DNA of 64,000 bases from Ligula intestinalis (Eukaryota > Platyhelminthes > Cestoda > Diphyllobothriidea > Diphyllobothriidae): the NCBI GenBank assembly GCA_036362985.1, contig JAYGXS010000007.1:17702702-17766701 (forward strand). The letters run 5' to 3'. The notes beneath the pieces are model-generated. The model was given only the letters and a program-made list of their open reading frames with translations, was not told the origin of the DNA and did not search any database. A program made the position numbers and the translations under genes. Below are positions 11,701 through 24,407 of this stretch, in pieces. Position 1 is the stretch's first letter. Each line of letters opens with the position of its first letter.

Positions 11701-14700
11701 TAACCTGCATTTATCGAATTTGGATGCCTAAATGTATACTTTGCTGTTTCTGTACGCTTTTCGGGTCTTTTCTCTGTGGTAGCAAGTCGTGCAGGACGCA
11801 TGGTGTTTCTTCACAGCTCCGCTCGCCATCAACTCCCATTCTACTGACCAATCAGCGATTGCTGTGGACTTTACTGCCATCACAACCACCGTCGTCGTCA
11901 ACCTGCCTCCGCAAGCCATGAGACTACATGGTGTAATCGCGAATTTTGCCTCCGGTCTTCTACACAGTTTTCATCTTGATCGGTGCACCAAGTTGCGACT
12001 TATGCTGGACCATGAAAATTGGCAGGCGGCTGCTGTTCCTGCTCCCGTTCAGTCTCTTGTTGATGCTCTACATCAGCGAAAAGTACGCACAAAAACATTC
12101 TACTTTCATAATTTAAGTTGCCGTAATTGTTTCGTTATACCTAAATGACCTAACTGGGCAACGGTTGGAATGGGCCTAAACTGATGTAAGCCGCGGTCCG
12201 CATTATGTCTATCGCATGATAGCACAAATCGTGGCCCGGTGTGCCTATCCACACAAATGGGTCAACATTGATTTAAATCGAATGTTACCCCTGCCAGTCC
12301 CTCTTTATCGCCGTATTCTCGGCGAATCTAATGTAGTTTATTTGGTCAGGTAGTTGCGACCATTTCCATCAGAGGGTAAAACCTATTTTTCATAAGACGC
12401 AAGCCGCCTCTTATTTAAGTTAAGGTAAATGTTTTATCTGCTCCAGGTAGAGACCGATAGTGACTCGTGGATAGGGCCTGTCCCTTGCTATGCCCATTCT
12501 GGGGAGTCCGGCCTGCTTAGTGTATCATCATTGGTCTGTGGCCCTATCGTAAATGTTGAATGGTCGGAGCAGAAACCAAATCCGCAACACTAGTACCCCT
12601 CCCATGTCCCTGTTTTCTGGCGGTAAAGCCACCCAAATGTTGGTGATGATTATCTGAATTAATCCTTTCTTAAAACGTACCATCATCTGCGGTCGGTGCG
12701 TACTGTTCTCTTAAAAGCTTTGTTGGTCGTTTACAGGTTTCAGCCCTAAATTCTGCTCTGTTGGCTGACACTTCGGCGTCCAAGTCCTCCCCCTACCTAA
12801 CGCTCAATCGAGAGCGGTACATCGTTGTGGGAACCGTCCTCCTCCTTCTCCCTCTCATAATGGACTACCTCCGGCTGGCGGATCAAATGTCCCAGTGGCC
12901 ATCTCTTGTGCGAGATATTCAGAACAGGCTGGGCAAGTTACTTGGCGTGAGTGGCGGACTGTGTAGAACTTATATATTCCGGCTAATTAACTTGTATGTA
13001 GTAGCCTGAATTATTTCGATTTCATAGGTCTTCAACTCCCGCAGCTGTGAATTAGTGCTTGGGGCTGGCGCTCGTGACCTCTCCGTGCTTACCACCATCT
13101 CCGCACGTAATTTGGCCCTCGTCTGCCGCAGCCTTGAAGTCATTATCGCCCTTCTGCCTTGTCTAGCTGTCTTCTTCGAGAAGTAAGGGTTGAGAATTTT
13201 TCCTGCTCCCCTTCAGCCCCTCTTTAACTTGTTCAGTAGGAGGCTTTTGGGGATATTTTTACAGCAGCAGTGTTTTGCTTTTCCCTTCCCTACAGATTCG
13301 TTGATGCTCAGGAAAAAGGTGAAGCAAATGGTGAGGCAAGAGTGCTGCGGTTACGACGAAATTTTCCCCTGGAATCTCGGAGGCGGCCTTCAGCAGACCC
13401 GTTTGGCAGCGTCGAGCAGGCAGTCAGGTAGTTTTTGAATTTGCTCTCTCTGTCTCTGAAAGGCGTTGGTTAACTTTTCAAATGAACCTGACGGTTTTTA
13501 CTCGCGCAAGTGCTGGGAGCTTTCCGTCCAGTACACTCCTATAGGCGTCGTAGCTGTTATTTGTAGTTATACCAGTATCAGACTGAGTCTAGGCAAATAA
13601 GCTTTTAGGTTTCTCCAACACATTACCACTTGCCCCCCCCCCTCAACCGACCCACCGACTGGGTTTTGCTCTCTTTGTGTAGGTTGTTCGAGAAACCGGG
13701 GACATTTAAAAAGGTTACATTAGTTGGGCACTCCGTTTTTGTAAAATTCGTAGTAAGACTGAATACAAAATGCAGTGGTTCTTTCACGAACACTTAATCG
13801 CGTTGCCACCTCACAATGACAGGATATAAGTCTCTTTTACTAGATCGAACCAGCAGCGATTGATCGTTCTCCTGAATTTTATAAATGTGGCATCACGACC
13901 TCTGTTGCGTTTCTTCTGAATTGTTGTTTATTCTGATTATAAAAAAGCTTTGTGAATTGTTCTCTTGTGCACACGGTTAATCTTATGTCCGTTATGAACG
14001 CCAGTTCTGTTGCCTTTGTCCGCTGAAATCTAATCATCAAACAGAAAGTTGCATAAGTAAATAATAAGAAGGCCGTTTTATTGCCGAAATCACGTCTTCA
14101 TTCATCAGAGTTTTCGAACTCTAACTGCAGTCCATCGTCAGTGATAAAAGTGACAGAAAAACAAGCAATAGTTATAGGGGTAACTGCGACTGAATTTGTA
14201 TTCCGAGGCCAGGTCGATATATTGATTGACTGGCTCAGGCTCAATCAATTTATGGTTTTTCTTCCTTTGGAAAACTGACTGGCTCGGGCTGTGGTCTGAT
14301 GCTGGAGGTGGGAGCGAGAAATAGGTCGACAGTTTAGTGCTTTTTTTACTCTAAACAATCTGCCCCACTTGGAGCTATCTGGGTGCGGTAAAAGCTAATG
14401 ACGGGACAACTTGGATCACATGTTCAGTCTAGTGTTTGTTGTGTGGAGTGACTGGCTGGCTGACTGACTGAGAGTGAGGCTGCAATGATCTCTTCATAAT
14501 GTAGCCTCCATATCACTCTCTCTTTCTCTCTCTCAGCTGGGATCCGAGCCGCTTCCTCCTCCCCCTTTGCTGCTGTTTTTTTGTTTGTGATGGTCTACAG
14601 GGTGTGAGCCTGCACCCTCTCCTATCTTCTTGACTGTGTCTTGACACAGGGCCTAGGTGGGTGAGTGTACCAGAAAGTACAGTTCACTATTATTGTAATG

Positions 14701-15082
14701 ACGCCCAAGTCACGGTCCATGTCTCATGCTGCTGTGAGGCACACGGTTGACTTTGTCGATGTGGAAGATAAAACTATCACGGTATCAGATGAATACAAAA
14801 GTGATTCCAGTGATCAGACCGCTTTGCTTATTCCTACACCTGGAATGCGAGCATTCGCGTCAATTAATTAAAATTGTGTTTACCATCTTGCCTTCAAACA
14901 GGACCCATTTGTCGCAGGTCTTGGACAAGTTAACTCAACTCCTTGCTGGTAGAATCGCATCCAAACTCAGCGCGTGGCGCGTGCAGCCGCCGACACCGAG
15001 CTTGCAGCTGCGTGCCATCTGCCAAGCCATGTCAAAACTGACGGAAACCACCAGCGATGTATTCTCGCCGGACATGCTAACA
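8747..15082 (+). CDS. VPS54: VPS54, GARP complex subunit: nine internal exons
   Basis: VPS54 is a subunit of the Golgi-associated retrograde protein (GARP) complex, which tethers endosome-derived vesicles at the trans-Golgi network. I place exons at 8747-9197, 10118-10305, 10797-10916, 11062-11406, 11783-12082, 12737-12946, 13028-13182, 13296-13427 and 14902-15082. Each is bounded by AG and GT, and the phases agree at every junction. The first exon shows the conserved LVASVHSAQPTIQSLL and ALDLVSSTQELL block; later exons show KLRLMLDHENWQ, FNSRSCELVLGAGA, ISARNLALVCRSLEVI and SAWRVQPPTPS followed by RAICQAMSKL, all in VPS54 order. Upstream exons (roughly 350 residues in animal orthologues) were not found. 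Assignment is from remembered family motifs, not a search. Confidence 0.93.
9198..10117. other. VPS54 intron, no further exon needed
   Basis: The flanking exons join in phase 0 and give a continuous VPS54 match, so the short ORFs here (for example near 9760-9990) are not required. No transposon motif is visible. Confidence 0.5.
13428..14901. other. VPS54 intron with simple-sequence tracts
   Basis: It includes a C-run near 13635, related gactggctcgggct-like segments near 14225 and 14278, and a CT-rich tract near 14515-14540. No domain is recognisable. The acceptor is the AG at 14900-14901. Confidence 0.5.
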
Positions 15083-15889
15083 GTGAGAATCTCATGACTT
15101 ACTGTAGCTTTTTCAGTAGCATTTTATGTTTTCGCATTCATGCTGTCTTTCCGATTTGAAATGCAAGAGTTTAAAGCAGTACTTACGCCCCCTTCAGTGT
15201 TCAATTTATTGAGCTTATCTATGTCCATTGGAGTTTCTATAGGTTGCTCACCTGCCGATTAAATGTTATACTTGTTGGTTCTTGTTGTTGGTCTAGAAAT
15301 TAGTTATTTTCGGAACCATCAGCCCTCGGCCAGTCCAATTAGTTCTCCTTCCAGTTATTCAATTCCTTCCTATTAAACCCTAGTGCTCAGGAAAATGGAT
15401 GTGCATAGAGTCTTGGTTGAAGAGCGATTTCCTGTGGTTTATAACTTGGATGGTAGACCTGATAGACAGGTGAAACCTCGATGGATGAATTCTAACCACT
15501 CGAATATAGGACAAGTCCATTGTTCCTATAAAATATATTTGAAGCTATAGGAGCATCTAAAATCCTTACCAAGGTTGCACCCTACTTAAGTAGTCATTTT
15601 TTAAAGAGTGTACTTTTCGCAGACGGTCCAAAAAGCTCTTTCAAAAGCCGGTCTTTTGAGTTGACTACAATATCTTGAGATTATTCTCTATGATAATTAA
15701 TCTTACAACATTACTTAAATAATCTTTGCGAATTTAAAACTCATTGCAAATGTTCAGTGATAGTTTTATGCGATAGCACATTAACTTGCAGTGATTGCTT
15801 ATATTTTTTATATTGTGTTGTTTGGCTCCTGTTTTGGTCGTCCTACGAAATTTTCCGTTTAAGTTGTACGTTTTCTGTCATGTCGTGTG

Positions 15890-16100
15890 CTCGCTAGCGC
15901 AGTAATCCATTTATTTGGCGAGGGTAATAGCCAATGCCTTTGAAAACCCTACCGTTTGCATGATGGTCCGTCGTATACATTTGTACACACCCGCTTAAAA
16001 TTTGTTACTTTAAAAATGGTATTCACAAATTGTAAGTAGTGCTGTTTTTTTACAAATAACTCTTCAGTATCAGTATATTGAGGGTATGTAGGAAAAATTC
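15890..16100 (-). repeat. Dispersed repeat (probable CR1 3' UTR), copy A
   Basis: This matches 28900-29110 over about 200 bases. Shared strings include acatttgtacac, cgcttaaaa, and tttacaaattgtgagtag with few changes. The second copy lies just beside a CR1 C-terminal fragment (29130-29360, minus), which is why I assign both to a CR1 tail. Confidence 0.5.
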
Positions 16101-16623
16101 CTTTGAGTGCCCTATTTGTACATATGTGCAGTGGTAGCAAAAAAATTGTTGCTTAGACTGTTGGCGAGGCCAGTTGTCCTGTGTCGTAAGATGAAAATAG
16201 GAGCAGACAGTGAAAAAACTCCTCAGGGATTTTTAGGAGAAAAACTGTCGCCCTTGTGGGGGTAATGCGTGGGATTTAGGAGAAAAAAGGGGGCTCCCAT
16301 TGGGGGGGCATTGCAAAGGTTCCCAGGATCACTACCGTGTGGAAGCCACGTCCTGATTCTTCCTTGCTGATTGCAGAGTCCGCCAACAGAACTGGAAAAA
16401 CAGAGGCATCCGTCCAGATCGTCGACAGTCCGCTTTGGGTGAATGTTTAGGCCGTCAGGTCTGGCTGATAAGATCGCCAGCGGGTAATCAAGGTACGCAG
16501 ATAGCCAAGTAGGGTAGACCGCGGAGACCTTCGCATGAGGCTATGCGTGGGAGGGCGTTATAAATAGCAAACGTGAATGGATATAAAAACTAATACTACT
16601 GAAAATTGGAAGTATTATTATTA

Positions 16624-17200
16624 TTACAAATTGTCTGTTACGATCCATCGTGCACTGCTATATCGATTCAGTTTTCGCTTTAAACCCTCTAGCGATTCCG
16701 ACATAACAGCGTCCTGAGGAAGCGCATTCCACGCTCCGACCACCCTTTTTGAAAAGAAGTGTTTCCGAGCGTCCAGCCTGGCCTTTGTCACCTTTAATTT
16801 GTGGAGATGACCCCTCAGATTCGTGGTCGTTGCTAATTTAAAAAAATTCCCTGTTATGAGACAGCAGTCTTGAAGACGTAATACCCGGAATGCTAGTATC
16901 AGGTCCCCCCGAAGCTGCCTGTAGCGCAAAGGGAAGAGGTTGAGATTCGACAGCCGTGTTTCATAAGGCTGCGAGGCCTGCCCCATAATAAGTTTGGTTG
17001 CGCGCCGTTGTACCTTTTCCAGGATGTTGATGTCTTTCCTGGCCCAGGGTCTCCAAGCTTAAATAGCAGATTCTAGGTGCGGTCGTATGAAGGTTCCGAA
17101 GACTTTTGTGAAGCACTCTTCATTGAAGGTAGAAAAAGCTCGTTTGTCTAGAATTCGTATGGCATTATTTCGACTGTGATTATTCGACTACCCATTTCGA
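16624..17200 (-). pseudogene. CR1-like LINE, C-terminal fragment
   Basis: The minus strand encodes LFPLRYRQLRGDLILAFRVL, RGHLHKLKVTKARLDARKHF and FSKRVVGAWNALPQDAV, the typical C-terminal tail of CR1-type RT, ending with a stop near 16624. Upstream (to about 17200) the frame is broken but still reads IQAW- and RRATK-like segments. It lies in a VPS54 intron in antisense orientation. The 3' end runs into an ATT repeat at about 16615-16628. Confidence 0.85.
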
Positions 17201-17639
17201 TTATGTCCACCATATGCCCAAGAGCAGAGCTAGAGACTGTAGTCAGGTATAATTAAAATAGACGAGCAGCCATCTGCCACACTCCAAACCAGAGGTCGGG
17301 AACCTTTTTGACTCAGTGGACCAACAAAGCAAATATTTGGAAATACCATTTGCAAATATACTTCAGTGAGAGCCACATAATATATTTTAAGATTGAATTC
17401 AATTAAATGTGATGGAAAAAGTAGTTTACGTAGGTCCACTCATATACCTCATATAGTCCCAGCATTTTGTCCTGCAGAAACGGTGGTTATAGAGCTTTTT
17501 TGGGGGGGAGTGGGGTGGGGAAATCGAGTTGGCAGAGAAGGAACATTTTAGAAGTAAGTGTAAAGTGAAAAATCTAGTCAAAGTTGCTTCATGCCGCCGC
17601 TGGGAGTAAGTTTTTTCCGCATGTAAATTTAAGGTGTGC

Positions 17640-20600
17640 GTCGCGCTTCGTGCCGCGGGCTATACTAGAAAGGCGGGGTACCTAGTAAAGGAGGGTTACC
17701 CGTTAGCCGAGCTGCTGGCTGCCTGTCGCGTCCACAGGTAGCGGATAGTGGCGCGGCCTTCAGTGAAGGTTAGCTGCTAAATAAGCAGGCTCCCGGGTCT
17801 GGCGAATAAGCAGTCGTGGACGCAGCAGCGACAGTGTTACCAGGGCGCGGTGGGCTGAGGACTGGCGCACCGACTGGTTTATAAAATGCCGCAAGTCCCA
17901 ATGACGACACTGTGACATGGCGAGGGTGAACCGCCATTAAATAGGTTTGCTTACCGCAACCACTGAGCCAAAGTGCTAGAGGAGACAACCTCGAACAAAG
18001 AATCCGAGCGGCTTTTGGGGATGCGTCTGTATTGAAAATTCCCAAGAAACCTCATGTCATCTCCACTCACTCTACTTCGACCAATTCTACGGCGTCCGCG
18101 GGAACCGACGCGTTCCCCGACCCTTGCCCGGTGGTGTGGCCGAATAATATGCAAGCTGGACTGCTCAACCAAAAACAGACTCTTGATATTGGATGCTGGA
18201 ATGTGCGAACACTTCTGGTACCTGGTACTCAAAGTCTGACAGCACAGTCTCCATGAAGATCACGTGGATGTTTGTTGCCCATCCGAAGTCTGACTCCCCG
18301 ATTCAGGCGCCCGAGAAATCAAAATCGCGGGAGTCGATTCCAATCTCGCCCTGTATCACAGTGGTCCGTGTGACTCATCTGGTAGACACGGTGTGGCTAT
18401 TGCCCTCTCGCAACAATCCAACCGTACACTCCTGGCATGGGAACAAGTCAACGACCGAATGGGTTATGGTCGAGTAAAAGGCCATTTTACGAACATCTCG
18501 GTCGTCTCTGTGTATGCGCCTACATCAGCGGCTGAACAGCAAGACAAAGACAATTTTTACTGGCAGCTGCAGGGGGTAGTCGAAAGACTCCCTCGGCGTG
18601 ATCTTTTCATTGTTGCGAGGGACTGGAATGGCCGGACTGGGCCCGATGACCCGACAAACGGCCACCTTTTTGGTCGTTTTGGGCTTGGCTGTCGTACGGA
18701 CAATGGTGAGGAGATGCTGCAGTTTGTCGAACGGAGCCGACTGTTTGTTACCAACACATGCTTTCAGCATGGTCGCAGACATCTACTGACCTGGTATTCG
18801 AACGACGGCCGTACCAGCAGTCAGATCGATTACATTCTAGTTGGTTCACGGTTTCGCAGCTGAGTCCACGATAGCAGGTCAATTTGAGGTGTCGATACTG
18901 ATAACATCCACGGGTCTGACCATGCTCTCGTTCACACGCGCCTAAAGGTTCACCTCTCATCTGCGCCCAAAATGCCACGTGCGAGACGCCTTGATGTCGC
19001 AAAGCTCCGGCAAACCAATACTACCGAGGCTCTAAGCACAGAAATCCGGTCCTGTCTTACGACCCAGGCTGACAGCGAAGGCAGTAGCAAGTGGCCATCA
19101 CTGACGATATCCATCTATTGGACAGCTGAAAAAATTATCGGATTCACTCAGCGGCGCCGCAGTGACTGGATCAGCGGAAGAACCCTGCATCTGTCGGCCG
19201 AGACGACTCGAGCCAGGTCCCGTTACGATGCTTCTTTCCACCAATTTCGAAAGCTGACAGCCAAGTCGGCTAGAGATGACCGGCAGAAGTATTGGTCCGA
19301 AACGGCGACTTCTATGGAGCAGGCTTCAAATGTTAGCGACACTCGAAAATTGTACCAAATCATCCGCCAAGTTAGTGGTAAGCCCCCGACACTCTGTGAT
19401 TCTGTTCGCGATGTGAATGGAGGTTTTATTGCTGACAACTCGGCCAAGGTCGATCACTGGCGTGAACACTTCGAGCACCTCCTCAACTTTGATGAACAAC
19501 CCATCACACCCTCCCTCTCCTCCACAGCGGAGTTTCAACCCTCTCCTGCCTACGCAGTGTCGTGTGACCTCCCTTCCGAAGACGAAGTTACCGATGCAAT
19601 GCAAGGGCCATGCAACAACAAGGCGTGCGGAGAAAGTGGAATTCCTGCGGAAATCAACAAGTTCTGTGTCGACACCCTGGCTCCTCGGCTTCCTGAGGTG
19701 ATTGTGCAGACATGGGGAGAAGAGTCCGTTCCCGATGACTGAGTCTCAGGCATCCTTGTACCTGCCTACAAGAAGGGAGATAAGACTAGATGCGAGAACT
19801 ACCGCGGCATAAGTCTTATCGATGTTGCTGCAAAGATCTTTGCTATTGCTCTTCTCAGGCGCTTGCAATACGTACGTGACTCCAGGACACCACCAAACCA
19901 GGCCGGATTCCGCGCTGGGCGTGGATGTGCTGATCAGATATTCACACTGAGACGCATCCTAGAATACCTTCATAGCTACCAGCAGCCGACGGCAGTTTGC
20001 TTTGTCGACTTTGCCGCCGCATTGGATTCCATCCATCGTGAGTCCCTGTGGCGAATAATGGAACTGGATGGCGTGCCGACCAAACTCATTGCCATGATCA
20101 AGGCCTACTATCAGTCTACCACCGCACGAGTCCTGGTCCACAACAATCTCTCTCAATCGTTCGATATGCGGTCAGGTGTCCTGCAGAGCTGCAACTTTTC
20201 GCCCATTCTGTTTCACTACATCATTGACTGAATTCTCGGCAAGGCCCTACATGAAGAGGACGGTGTTGAGCTTGCACCCGAACGCCGGCTAACTGATCTT
20301 GACTACGCCAATGTGATGCGCTGTTAGCCTCAAGCTTTGATGGCTTACAGTCGGTAGTGTCGCGGTTAAATGAGACCGCTATGTCGGTAGGCATGTCCAT
20401 ATATTCCAGAAAGACGAAGTTTTTCTCGAGCTGCATCCTTGACTAGGAGAAGGCACCCCTGGGGATTAATGGCCATCAACTTGAAGAAGTAGACAGCTTT
20501 AAATACCTCGGGGCAAGGCTGCTGCCGAATGGGCAGAACAAGGACGAAATTGTCTCCCGTATCTTTGCTGCTCGCTGGGTTTTTCTCAATCCTTCGCAAG

Positions 20601-21150
20601 CGCCTATGGATTCGACGTGACATATCCATCGCCACGAAGATTCGTGTATACCGTGCATCCATCCGGTCAGTCCTCTTCTATGTATATGAATGCTGGGCTG
20701 TGCGCGCTGAAGGTGAGCGAAGACTGGAGGTCTTTGACCACCGGTGCCTGAGGACGATCCTGCGACTTCATCTCAAATGCGACAGTCCGCATCCGCTGCG
20801 ATCGTGTCACGAGCGTATCTCAGGCCATTCAAAAAAGGCGACTGAGGTGGTTTGGTTGCGTTCTGTTTCGTCCGCCCCTCGAGCTTTCTTTGCTGCCTTT
20901 GACTCACCACTGCAGCCCACCTGGAAACGTCGAAGAGGAGTGCAACTGAAGACTTGATTTGACGCCGTCCGCCAAGACATGGAAGCAGTTCTTGGACCTT
21001 CTATCTTCGGTCTCCGTCGCTCGTGAAGAGACTGGGTGGAGCTTTCCAGATCCGCTGCCGCCAATCATCATGCATGGAGAGGTACCATTCGTGACATCAT
21101 TGAGGCCGGCTAGATCAGGCATGATCACAGCCGTATCAAGTACAAGTCTA
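17640..21150 (+). pseudogene. RTE-clade non-LTR retrotransposon, copy 2 (decayed)
   Basis: This is the same family as 3121-6425. The endonuclease begins near 18180 (LDIGCWNVRTLLVPG) and continues at 18393-18863 (VAIALSQQSNR, SVVSVYAPTSA, ARDWNGRTGPDD, SQIDYILVGSRF). The linker lies at 18972-19742. The RT follows at 19790-20330 (PPNQAGFRAGRGCADQ, VCFVDFAAALDSIHRESLW, and SGVLQSCNFSPILF where family members have KGCxLSP). The catalytic box at about 20303-20315 reads YANV, so the RT is dead. C-terminal RT and thumb sequences run to about 20960. The element is sense to VPS54. GC-richer sequence at 17640-17960 is probably its 5' UTR; the exact 5' end is uncertain. Confidence 0.9.
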
Positions 21151-22614
21151 CTAATCTTACTCCAGAGCGGTAATTTGGACCTCAGGTTAGTTGAAGTAGA
21201 CGACCTAACCTCTATTCCAATTTTTCGGGAAATTCAAGGAACGTGCAATTTGCTAATTGTTAAACGTTTTTTACAGATTATGAATATCTACAGATGTATC
21301 AACAACACTTCTTAATACAGTAAACAATGCATGTCCTAATTACCCACCCATAAAACCCTATGACCACCGTTTTCGTACGAAAACATGCTGGGAGTATGGA
21401 TTAATGAGTGGGCCTACATAAGCTGCTGTTGCCAATGTTAGTATCATAAGCCTCTGGATTTATTCGTTTTAATAATTTTGTAACACTACTAACCGTTGAT
21501 GCAATTCTGGTGCTGAATGGATTTGCTGATGTCTTTGTTGTCTGGTTGGTAGTTGGTGAGGTTAAGCTTCATGCAAGCGTTGAGGCTTTCATCCATTGGA
21601 CGTTATCTTAACGTGGATTTGCAGTATTTAAGACGTGGGAATGGCTGCTCACATGCATACGTATATCCAAACAAAGTCAATACAGCAATGCTCACACGCT
21701 GCAGTGTGTGGTATGTGACAGGAGTCTGGCTGGCCTGTGCACGGGCTTATATATTCGAGAGGTGCGACATTGGGTGGCCGAGATTAAATTAATTGTGCTA
21801 CGCGTCTTGGTGTTGGCACGTCATTGGAGGAGCCAAAATCACAAAATCTGAAGTTTCTTATCCCAATTTTATCTGTGAGAGCCAAGTGCAATCATCAAAA
21901 GAGTCACACCTGGTTTGCGAGCCATACGTTCCCGATAGCTGCTCTAAACTCTCTGCCACCTTGAACCTTTGCAAGGCGGAGTCGAGATGACCGAACAGGA
22001 ATCAGCCCTAGGCCGCTTTCTCCAATGCCGAATAGAAACACCGCCTATCTTAGTGGCAGTACTCTCTTGCGCTAGTAATACCGCACTATTTACCTTCACT
22101 CACCTTTCGTAGGTGTCAAGCGCGACTCTAGGAAACCAATGCTGGTACTGCTACTACTATTTATACTGCTGCTTACCAGCAGTGTAACTAAGTGATAGTA
22201 GTGCTGTTACTATTACTAAAACTAATAATTGGTCGGAAATGACATTGATTAGAGTCCGCGCTAAACCCGTGTTCCATCGACCTCAATTAGAATTTGGGAC
22301 CCGGATTTATGATATCCTGAGAAAAGTAGATTTTTGAGGCTCGGAGAACTTCAATGTTTGCTGTAGTTTTTATTCCCCCCCCCTACCTCTATTCACCAAA
22401 GCTGTGTCCGTTTTTCCTAAAGTGTAGACTACGAGAGCTAGGATACCGTTGTTAGAAGTAGTATGCCAATTTCAGGAGTGCTAATTTTAGTAATGGTGCT
22501 TGCTAAGGCCAGTAATTAGTATGCTACCACGTGGCCTGTACGAGCATGTAAGAAATTTGAACCTAATCTGTACTTGTTACCTATATCGGCATTATAGAAA
22601 AATGAAGGGTTAAA

Positions 22615-22625
22615 GAAGCGTATAT
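22615..22625 (+). repeat. Probable target-site duplication, left
   Basis: The 11-mer GAAGCGTATAT here is repeated exactly at 23051-23061, directly flanking the inverted-repeat element. Confidence 0.6.
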
Positions 22626-23050
22626 ATATTAAGGAAGTCAAGTTACGCGAACGAACGTTTTCGATTAATTCATCATCAGGCAATACAATAATATAAGGGA
22701 GGGTAGAGTTAACGAAAGTTTTAGGCAAACCAATCAGTAGTTACAAGGGGGAGAGAGGGGAGAGGTGTAAAAGGATCAAAGGGGGATCAAGGGGATCAGA
22801 TTCTAGTCTTAATTGGGGACAGAGAAATGGGGGTGGAGGGAGAGGGGAAGGGGAAGGAGTCAGACAATTAGTTAATGACATCCAGTGGTCCTCGTCTCGG
22901 GTTTTGTTGTGTTGTGTGAGGACGCAAGGTGTAAACGTCTTGAGACTATGTCGTTAACTCTACCCTCCCTGTATTGCCTGATGATGAATTAATCGAAAAC
23001 GTTCGTTTGCGTAATTTGACTTTCTTAATGCTTATATGGGTATCATCGCT
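22626..23050. mobile_element. Short element with outward-facing inverted arms
   Basis: Arm 1 (22628-22714) and arm 2 (22951-23029) are reverse complements with small indels. Reading outward, each arm contains gggtagagttaacg's complement, then CTGATGATGAATTAATCGAAAACG. The 236-base centre is purine-rich on the + strand (22742-22860). An 11-base direct repeat flanks the unit. There is no ORF. The CTGATGA-to-GAAA spacing recalls Penelope-element termini, but stems of a hammerhead cannot be drawn. It is either a foldback-like element or a non-autonomous PLE derivative. Confidence 0.7.
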
Positions 23051-23061
23051 GAAGCGTATAT
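23051..23061 (+). repeat. Probable target-site duplication, right
   Basis: This is an exact copy of GAAGCGTATAT at 22615-22625. Confidence 0.6.
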
Positions 23062-23680
23062 GTAATAATAGTTAAATATCTACCATGCATTCAGGTCATA
23101 CGAAAGAGGCTTTCGCTGTTTTTCCAGGCTATCTTTGGCTGTCTGCAATACCGAACTCTAGTTAAGAATTTAAGGAACATCATTTTCTAAGTTAAGTATT
23201 TTGCAAGTACAGTACTAAATGACAACAGTATTAAAATACAGTGCAGCAGGGATAGTGGACTATTACTGACGGTGGTGATACAATCTGTTTTAGTTCGTAT
23301 AGTCCAGAAGGAAATTTTATCGTATTAGATCTAACGATCACGTAAATATACTCTTAAGAAGTTGGCTCCAGATAGGAATGACAGGGGAGACGGCCTGACT
23401 AATGTCTGTCAACATTTGACGACTAAATCTAGTGTCGAGAAATTCCGATTATCCGACATGGCATTTAGGGTTTCGTCTGTCCGAGCCAAAGGAGAGTCAT
23501 ATTTTGTAGTCACTGGGTGTAGTTTTCGGTAGACAACGCAAACCTCCCTGGTACCGTCTTTCTGCATGACTAGCTCAACTTTTACCACGCCCTGGCCTAA
23601 AACTCTTTTATATATTAATTTTTCACCCGGCTCTGACGGTTTTATCTGCTCGTCATACACTTTCCCTGTTGCCTCTACAG

Positions 23681-23969
23681 AATCTTCTTCTGCGAGTGCA
23701 TCTTGAATTCAAAGCCGGTCTCCGTCAGCGGCTCTCCGATCTCTCCGTCTTCCCGGACGGCGGACCTCAGCAGGGGTAAGCAATTTATTGTTTAGTATTA
23801 TTTTCACTTTTAAACATCTTACTTAATTATATCTAGTAGCACTTATATCGTGTTTTATTTTAGCCTGGTTGATTCTGAACTGGCCTTCTACTTGAACAAC
23901 CTACGAGGACTCACAACGAACCTCGGTCATTTTACCGACGACTGTGATGACATATGGCCATCTCGATGA
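23681..23969 (+). CDS. VPS54: VPS54: last two exons and stop codon
   Basis: Exon 23681-23775 encodes NLLLRVHLEFKAGLRQRL and then SDLSVFPDGGPQQ, matching the C-terminal LRINASYKLHLKKQL and DGGPQNG region of animal VPS54. After a short intron (GTAAGC donor, tttattttag acceptor) exon 23864-23969 encodes LVDSELAFYLNNLRGL and ends in DDIWPSR and TGA at 23967-23969. In animals the last residues read similarly, with AEIW near the end. The junction phase is 2+1. With the upstream exons the total is about 760 residues; family members are near 950-1000, so the N-terminal part is outside the detected exons. Confidence 0.95.
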
Positions 23970-24407
23970 TTATTTTCCTAGCCGGCACTCCTTTCCAGCA
24001 CGTGTGTGTGATACCATCTTCCGCCTTCCCTGGATTCTCGGTTAGCCGAGTTAAACCGCTGCTGTCCTCCTCTTTCTCCCTACCTTCTTTTCCAGGTCGT
24101 CTTTCGGCCCTTTGCGTGAACAACAAGGGAAATTGGTTCTGTGCAGTACTATTTTTGATTTTCACTTCGGAGTTTTCTGTACTTTGACTGTAATTCACCC
24201 TCTTTTCCATTCTCCTTAGCCCCGAGGTGCCTTTCTTCTCTTGGTAGTGCTGCGTCTTGCCTCCTAGAAGCCAGCGTTTCTATGGCAACTTAGTCCAGCA
24301 TTTAGCGCAGGTAGAGTGCTCACTGATCTGCTGCAGGACTCCTTCCCGTTGTGCCTTCGGGCTCACTCTCTCAATATCTGCCACTATGTATATTCCCGAT
24401 CGAAACC

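Larger units (their letters stand above)
15083..23680. other. VPS54 long intron (8.6 kb)
   Basis: It is bounded by the donor GTGAGA after 15082 and the acceptor tctacag before 23681, and both sides are in phase 0. It holds a CR1 3' UTR remnant, a CR1 C-terminal fragment, an RTE copy and a 0.4-kb inverted-repeat element, each listed separately. The segments 15083-15880 and 21160-22614 show nothing I can name. Confidence 0.8.

Noticed and set aside
22660..22690. Arms at 22.6 and 23.0 kb as hammerhead ribozymes
   Set aside because: The spacing between CTGATGA and GAAA cannot form stem II and no stem III or cleavage triplet fits.
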